From contig NZ_CP108464.1 of the NCBI RefSeq assembly GCF_036226405.1, forward strand, positions 4,712,001-4,776,000: a stretch of 64,000 nt of DNA, in the 5' to 3' direction. Positions within the stretch are counted from its first letter, which is position 1. Each line of letters begins with the position of its first letter. Positions 59,445-64,000 of this stretch are shown one piece after another. The notes under the pieces are model-generated. The model ran no database searches, was not told where the DNA came from, and was given only the letters and a program-made list of their open reading frames with translations. Position numbers and translations under genes: made by a program. This DNA is from Streptomyces sp. NBC_01260. Its GTDB lineage: Bacteria > Actinomycetota > Actinomycetes > Streptomycetales > Streptomycetaceae.

Positions 59445-60187
59445 GCCTGGACGACGCGACGGATACGGGCACCGCCCGGAAAGTCGCGGTCATCACCGGT
59501 GCCAACGGGGGGATCGGCTCCGCAATCGTGACCGCCTACCGCGGCCTCGGGTTCGCGGTCGCGGCCACCAGCCGTTCCATGCCGGAATCCGAGGACCCGC
59601 AGGTGTTCGCCTTCAGCGCCGATCTGGTGGAGCCCGGTGCGGGCGAGCGGATCGTCGGGGCGGCGATGGATCGGTTCGGTCGGATCGACACCGTGGTCAA
59701 CAGCGCCGGCGTCTACATCGGCAAGCCGTTCACCGATTACACCGACCAGGACTTCGACCTGATCGTCGGCGTGAACCTGCGCGGATTCTTCAACGTTTCG
59801 CGCAGCGCCGTCGGCGCGATGCTCTCCCGCGGCGAAGGCGGCGGTCACCTGGTGAACATCTCCACCTCCCTGGTCGACCAGCCGAACGCTCGGGTGCCGT
59901 GCGCGCTCGCGTCGTTGACCAAGGGTGGCCTCAACGCGGTCACCAAGGAGTTGGCGATCGAATTCGCAGGGCAGGGCATCCGCGTGAACACCGTCTCGCT
60001 CGGCGTCGTCCGTACGCCGATGAACCCGGAGGCCACGCCCGAACTCGTGGCTCGCCATCCACTCGGGCGGATGGAAGAGGTCGACGACGTCGTCCAGGCC
60101 ATCGTGTACCTCGAGCAGGCGTCCTTCGTCACCGGCGAGGTCCTCCACGTCGACGGCGGCCAGAGCGCGGGCCGTGGAAAGGATTGA
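59441..60187 (+). CDS. SDR-family oxidoreductase lacking the usual catalytic Tyr
   Basis: A 248-aa SDR with TGANGGIGSAIV and NSAGVYIG, but at the YxxxK position the sequence reads VPCALASLTKGGLNAV, so Ala replaces Tyr four residues before the Lys (A-SLT-K). Ser is present in VNISTSLV. It may be a member of the non-reductive or altered-mechanism SDRs that share ASLTKGG. GTG start at 59441 overlaps the DJ-1 gene stop as GTGA; the TGA of this gene ends one base before the ATG of the NTF2-like gene. Confidence 0.86.
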   Translation: MSLDDATDTGTARKVAVITGANGGIGSAIVTAYRGLGFAVAATSRSMPESEDPQVFAFSADLVEPGAGERIVGAAMDRFGRIDTVVNSAGVYIGKPFTDYTDQDFDLIVGVNLRGFFNVSRSAVGAMLSRGEGGGHLVNISTSLVDQPNARVPCALASLTKGGLNAVTKELAIEFAGQGIRVNTVSLGVVRTPMNPEATPELVARHPLGRMEEVDDVVQAIVYLEQASFVTGEVLHVDGGQSAGRGKD

Positions 60188-60188
60188 G

Positions 60189-60620
60189 ATGGATGACAAC
60201 GCAGACACCGGGTCCGTTCCGCGCGAAGGGCTCAACAGGGCCGCCCTGGAGGAACACTGGCGAGCATCGGAACGTGGGGACACCGACGCCGAGCACGCCG
60301 TCTACGCCGCGGACGCGATCCTCGACTATCCCCAGTCAGGTGAACGATTCCGGGGCCGCGCGACGATTTCGGCGCAACGTGGCGGGCACCCTGCGAGTCG
60401 GCACTTCACCGTCCACCGGATCGTCGGCAGCGGGGATCTGTGGGTGAGCGAGTGTGTCATCACGTATGACGGGGTGCCCACCCACTCGGTGAGCCTGATG
60501 GAGTTCTCCCACGGGCATGTGGTGCACGAGACGCAGTACTTCGCGGACCCCTTCGACGCGTCCGAAGGGCGGAAGGCACTCGCGGAGCCGATGCCGGGCA
60601 GGAATATTGCCAGGGCCTGA
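60189..60620 (+). CDS. NTF2-like (SnoaL) domain protein
   Basis: A 143-aa protein of the SnoaL/NTF2 fold: LNRAALEEHWRASERGDTDA, YPQSGERFRGRATISAQRGG, WVSECVITYDGVPTHSVSLM, EFSHGHVVHETQYFADPFDA. The fold binds small molecules or is a non-catalytic subunit. It closes the DJ-1/SDR operon. ATG at 60189 with AAAGGA upstream. The stop is 108 bp before the next gene. Confidence 0.82.
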   Translation: MDDNADTGSVPREGLNRAALEEHWRASERGDTDAEHAVYAADAILDYPQSGERFRGRATISAQRGGHPASRHFTVHRIVGSGDLWVSECVITYDGVPTHSVSLMEFSHGHVVHETQYFADPFDASEGRKALAEPMPGRNIARA

Positions 60621-60728
60621 CCGGAGCGGCCCATACCCAGGGCGATGTGCACAGCCGGATCGTGGCCATGTGCTCCGGTCCGTGTCCGGTGCGGACCGTG
60701 GGGGACCGTACGGATGGAGGAAGGGTCT

Positions 60729-61226
60729 ATGCGCTGCGTGATACGTCCACTTCTCTACGGAGCCGCGGCCGGCGCCGCAGGTACGACCGCGCTCAACCTC
60801 GTCAGCTACGCGGACATGGCGTTGCGGGCCAGGCCGGCGAGCGCGACACCCGAGGTCACCCTGCGCAGACTCGCGGCGAGACTGCATGTGAGGATTCCCG
60901 GCGACGGCCCAGCCCTGGACAACCGGGTCGCGGGACTCGCCCCGCTGACCGGAATCGCCAGCGGTCTCGGGATGGGAGCCCTGCTGTCCCTGGCGCGCAG
61001 CGCAGGCCTGCACCCGTCCGGAGCCCCCGAATACGCTGTTGCCGCAGTTGGGGCGATGATCGGCACGAACGGTCCGATGACGGCTCTGGGCGTGACGGAC
61101 CCGCGGACTTGGTCGATGTCGGACTGGGTCTCCGACATCGTCCCCCACCTCGCCTATGCGGCGGTGACGGTGGCGGTTCTCGACCGCCTTTACGCGACGC
61201 CCAGCGGTGGGAGCGTGTCCCGTTGA
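60729..61226 (+). CDS. Integral membrane protein, unknown function
   Basis: A 165-aa protein with about four hydrophobic segments (LLYGAAAGAAGTTALNLVSY, GLAPLTGIASGLGMGALLSL, YAVAAVGAMIGTNGPMTALG, IVPHLAYAAVTVAVLDRLYA). No motif identifies it; the pattern resembles small actinobacterial membrane proteins of unknown role. ATG at 60729 with GGAGGAAGGG upstream. Confidence 0.65.
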   Translation: MRCVIRPLLYGAAAGAAGTTALNLVSYADMALRARPASATPEVTLRRLAARLHVRIPGDGPALDNRVAGLAPLTGIASGLGMGALLSLARSAGLHPSGAPEYAVAAVGAMIGTNGPMTALGVTDPRTWSMSDWVSDIVPHLAYAAVTVAVLDRLYATPSGGSVSR

Positions 61227-61266
61227 ACTCGGCACACCCGGCCCGGCGGGATGTGCGCGGCCGGGG

Positions 61267-61944
61267 TTACAAGGCCCGCAGCGCCCTCGGGCGGGGCCGT
61301 TCCGGCACCTGGCCCAGGAGGGCCGGGAGGTCCGTCAGCGCGTTGAGGCGGAAGTCCGCGGCGGCGACGACATCGGGGTGGTCCGCCCACCAGTACCCGC
61401 ACGCCCCCCGCCGGAGGTGCGCCGCCAGCAGCCCGCACGACTTGGCCGGGAACAGATCGCTGGCCGGGTGGTCCCCCACGTACAGGGTCGACCCCGGTTT
61501 CGCCCCGGACACCTCCAGCACCCGGGCGAAGAACTCCGGGTCCGGCTTGGCGACGGCCCACTCGTCCGAGGTGACGACGAGATCCGCGGGCAGGTCCAGC
61601 GCCCGCAGGAGTTCGCCCGCCCGCACCGTCCCGTTGCCCGCGACCACCACCCGTACGCCCAGAGCGCGCAGCTCCGCCAGCGCCGGCCTCACGTCCGGGT
61701 AGAGGTCCGACTCGGCCAGGTGCTCGCCTCTCCCGGCCGCGGTCCGGGCGAGCGAGGCCTCGTTGATGTCCATGCCGGGGCGCAGGATGCTCAGCGCGTC
61801 GGCGCTGTCCCGCCCCTGGGCGACCGCGGTCCCGACCAGCGCACTCAGCGTGTGCGGCGGGACGCCGAGCCAGTTGGCCCAGGAGGCCCAGTAGCGGTCG
61901 TCGCGGATGAGTGTCTCGCCGATGTCGAAGACGATCGTTTCCAT
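61267..61944 (-). CDS. HAD-family hydrolase
   Basis: A 225-aa haloacid-dehalogenase-fold hydrolase. Motif I is [14 protein letters not shown], with the second acidic position a Glu (DxxE-like DIGET) instead of the DxD of phosphatases. Motif III Lys lies in [10 protein letters not shown] and motif IV is [12 protein letters not shown]. The cap is N-terminal. The substrate is unknown. Start ATG 61944, ahead of METIVFD; longer frames to 62028 lack a ribosome site. It is divergent from fbiC. Confidence 0.85.
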   Translation of the reverse strand: METIVFDIGETLIRDDRYWASWANWLGVPPHTLSALVGTAVAQGRDSADALSILRPGMDINEASLARTAAGRGEHLAESDLYPDVRPALAELRALGVRVVVAGNGTVRAGELLRALDLPADLVVTSDEWAVAKPDPEFFARVLEVSGAKPGSTLYVGDHPASDLFPAKSCGLLAAHLRRGACGYWWADHPDVVAAADFRLNALTDLPALLGQVPERPRPRALRAL

Positions 61945-62119
61945 CACCGTGCCGACCCTACGGGGCGCGGACCGCTGCGCGGCCGAGGCGCCAGGGGCGG
62001 GCGGGGCCTGCGAGAGATCCGGCGTCAAGGAAGGGCGCGACCTCCGGGAGACGGACTGCCGGGGAGGGCGCCGCCTGTGGCAGACGGGATGCCGGGGGCG
62101 GCTGCGACCTGCGGGAGAT

Positions 62120-62138
62120 CCGGCCGGTCACCGGCCGG
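62120..62138. promoter_or_regulatory. 19-bp inverted repeat before fbiC
   Basis: CCGGCCGGT-C-ACCGGCCGG has perfect 9-bp arms and ends 23 bp before the fbiC ATG. It may be an operator or a local RNA hairpin. The 217-bp gap 61945-62161 also has repeated CCGGGGG/GCGGGAG runs but no gene. Confidence 0.35.
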
Positions 62139-62161
62139 CTACTCGCTCGTATGCTCGGTTC

Positions 62162-64000
62162 ATGACCGATCCTCAGCGCGGACGCCCCACCACCAATTCC
62201 ATGCGACGTGCCCTCAAGCGTGCCCGCGACGGTGTCGCCCTCGACGTGACCGAGGCCGCCGTCCTGCTCCAGGCGCGCGGCGACGATCTGACGGATCTCG
62301 CCGCCTCCGCCGCCCGGGTGCGGGACGCGGGCCTGGAGGCCGCGGGCCGGCCGGGCGTCATCACGTACTCCCGCAAGGTCTTCATCCCCCTGACCCGGCT
62401 CTGCCGCGACAAGTGCCACTACTGCACCTTCGTCACCGTGCCCGGCAAGCTCCGGCGCGAGGGCCACGGCATGTTCCTGTCGCCGGACGAAGTCCTCGAC
62501 ATCGCCCGCAAGGGCGCGGCGATGGGCTGCAAGGAAGCGCTGTTCACGCTGGGAGACCGGCCCGAGGACCGCTGGCCGGAGGCGCGGGAGTGGCTGGAGG
62601 CCGAGGGGTACGACGACACCCTCGCGTACGTGCGGGCCATGGCGATCCGCGTACTGGAGGAGACCGGCCTCCTCCCGCACCTCAACCCCGGCGTGCTGAC
62701 CTGGACCGACCTCCAGCGGCTCAAGCCCGTCGCCCCGTCCATGGGCATGATGCTGGAGACGACCGCGACCCGCCTGTGGTCCGAGCCGGGCGGCCCGCAC
62801 CACGGCTCACCGGACAAGGAACCGGCCGTACGGCTGCGCGTCCTGGAGGACGCGGGGCGCTCCAACGTCCCGTTCACCACCGGCATCCTCATCGGCATCG
62901 GCGAGTCGTACGAGGAGCGCGCCGACTCCCTCTTCGAACTGCGCAAGACCGCCCGCGCCTACCACGGCATCCAGGAGGTCATCGTCCAGAACTTCCGCGC
63001 CAAGCCCGACACCGCGATGCGCGGGATGCCGGACGCGGAGCTGGAGGAGCTGGCCGCGGCCGTCGCCGTCGCCCGCCACATCCTCGGCCCGTCCGCCCGC
63101 ATCCAGGCCCCGCCGAACCTCGTCGACGCGGAGTACGCGCTGCTCATCGGCGCCGGCATCGACGACTGGGGCGGGGTCTCGCCGCTCACGCCCGACCATG
63201 TGAACCCCGAGCGCCCCTGGCCGCACATCGACGAGCTGGCGTCGAGGACCGCCGAGAGCGGCTTCGCGCTGCGCGAACGGCTCACCATCTACCCGGAGTT
63301 CATCCAGCGCGGCGAACCCTGGCTCGACCCGCGCCTCCTCCCGCACGTGCGCGCCCTCGCCGACCCGGAGACCGGGCTCGCGAAGGAGGGGGCGATCCCC
63401 GTCGGGCTGCCCTGGCAGGAGCCCGACGAGGGCTTCAACGCCTCCGGCCGCACCGATCTGCACCACACCATCGACACCGAGGGCCGCACCACCGACCGCC
63501 GCGACGACTTCGACGAGGTGTACGGGGACTGGGAGGCGCTCCGCGAGGCCGCCGCCCCCGGCATGGTCCCGTCCCGCATCGACGGCGATGTGAAGGCGGC
63601 CCTGAGCCAGGCCGCCGACGACCCGACGAAGCTCACCGACGACCAGGCCCTCGTCCTGCTGCACGCGGACGGGCCGGCGCTGGACGAGCTGTGCCGGATC
63701 GCCGACACCCTGCGCCGGGACGTGGTCGGCGACGACGTCACGTACATCGTCACGCGCAACATCAACTTCACCAACGTCTGCTACACCGGCTGCCGCTTCT
63801 GCGCCTTCGCCCAGCGGCGCACCGACGCCGACGCGTACACCCTCTCCCTGGACCAGGTCGCCGACCGTGCCGCGCAGGCGTGGGACGTCGGCGCGGTCGA
63901 GGTCTGCATGCAGGGCGGCATCCACCCGGACCTGCCCGGCACCGCCTACTTCGACATCGCGCGGGCGGTGAAGGAGCGCGTCCCGGGCATGCACGTCCAC
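62162..64000 (+). CDS. fbiC: 7,8-didemethyl-8-hydroxy-5-deazariboflavin (FO) synthase FbiC, 3' end outside window
   Basis: The fused CofG-CofH enzyme that makes FO, the deazaflavin core of cofactor F420. Residues 1-380 are CofG-like: [20 protein letters not shown], with the radical SAM Cys at 81, 85 and 88. Residues from about 420 are CofH-like: [18 protein letters not shown] with the second CxxxCxxC near residue 540, then [16 protein letters not shown]. The frame is open from ATG 62162 to the window end (613 codons), so the last quarter is missing. It supplies F420 for the luciferase-like oxidoreductases at 24720, 26581 and 48563. Confidence 0.95.
   Translation, partial: MTDPQRGRPTTNSMRRALKRARDGVALDVTEAAVLLQARGDDLTDLAASAARVRDAGLEAAGRPGVITYSRKVFIPLTRLCRDKCHYCTFVTVPGKLRREGHGMFLSPDEVLDIARKGAAMGCKEALFTLGDRPEDRWPEAREWLEAEGYDDTLAYVRAMAIRVLEETGLLPHLNPGVLTWTDLQRLKPVAPSMGMMLETTATRLWSEPGGPHHGSPDKEPAVRLRVLEDAGRSNVPFTTGILIGIGESYEERADSLFELRKTARAYHGIQEVIVQNFRAKPDTAMRGMPDAELEELAAAVAVARHILGPSARIQAPPNLVDAEYALLIGAGIDDWGGVSPLTPDHVNPERPWPHIDELASRTAESGFALRERLTIYPEFIQRGEPWLDPRLLPHVRALADPETGLAKEGAIPVGLPWQEPDEGFNASGRTDLHHTIDTEGRTTDRRDDFDEVYGDWEALREAAAPGMVPSRIDGDVKAALSQAADDPTKLTDDQALVLLHADGPALDELCRIADTLRRDVVGDDVTYIVTRNINFTNVCYTGCRFCAFAQRRTDADAYTLSLDQVADRAAQAWDVGAVEVCMQGGIHPDLPGTAYFDIARAVKERVPGMHVH

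Overview
The window is a stretch of linear-chromosome-like Streptomyces DNA. The evidence is very high GC, GTG and TTG starts with strong purine ribosome sites, the futalosine menaquinone genes, an F420 pathway gene, a DUF397 / DUF5753 / ATP-binding (WhiJ/AbaA-like) group, and many GntR, TetR, MarR and Lrp regulators. Species cannot be named from the sequence alone. Both ends cut through genes: resB on the left and fbiC on the right.

Layout. 1-2.7 kb: cytochrome c maturation (resB, ccsB). 2.8-8.5 kb: a cytosine-deaminase-like gene coupled to a DJ-1/PfpI-aldehyde dehydrogenase fusion, with a divergent MarR regulator and a repeated palindrome between them; then a PLDc_N protein, a methyltransferase and a GntR regulator. 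8.6-14.3 kb: menaquinone (futalosine route) genes, namely a UbiD-like decarboxylase, MqnP prenyltransferase, UbiX-like flavin prenyltransferase, an Lrp regulator and MqnE. 14.4-17.1 kb: GNAT, DUF4229, and a DAACS symporter behind a cysteine-rich leader peptide. 17.3-23.6 kb: a TetR regulator and a fatty-acid module (MaoC, FabG4-like reductase, thiolase, acyl-CoA ligase) around a TTACTC palindrome pair. 24.7-31.1 kb: a catabolic block of two luciferase-like oxidoreductases, an SDR, an amidohydrolase and an aldehyde dehydrogenase, with four copies of one 15-bp palindrome in its two control regions. 31.4-36.7 kb: MFS exporter, an orphan DUF4157 protein, a PHP-type metallohydrolase and a DinB-like protein.

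36769-45605 is the most unusual part: four IS630-family elements joined end to end, sharing single TA dinucleotides, placed in the stop codon of a DUF4232 lipoprotein gene. The first element carries an Imm53 immunity gene and has its transposase split by a complete group II intron with its own reverse transcriptase/maturase. The third carries another divergent passenger gene and a frameshifted transposase. The second and fourth are identical inverted copies flanking the third.

45.6-64 kb: lipoprotein, membrane and secreted proteins, a third luciferase-like oxidoreductase, an APH-fold kinase, a methyltransferase, an SDR, an NlpC/P60 hydrolase behind a riboswitch-like leader, RidA, a winged-helix protein, a WhiJ/AbaA-like group with a truncated DUF5753 gene, an RraA-like protein, a DJ-1/SDR/NTF2-like operon (paralogous to the DJ-1 domain at 5.3 kb), a HAD hydrolase and fbiC. 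FbiC makes the deazaflavin core of F420, which the three luciferase-like oxidoreductases probably use. No tRNA, rRNA or CRISPR array was recognised.
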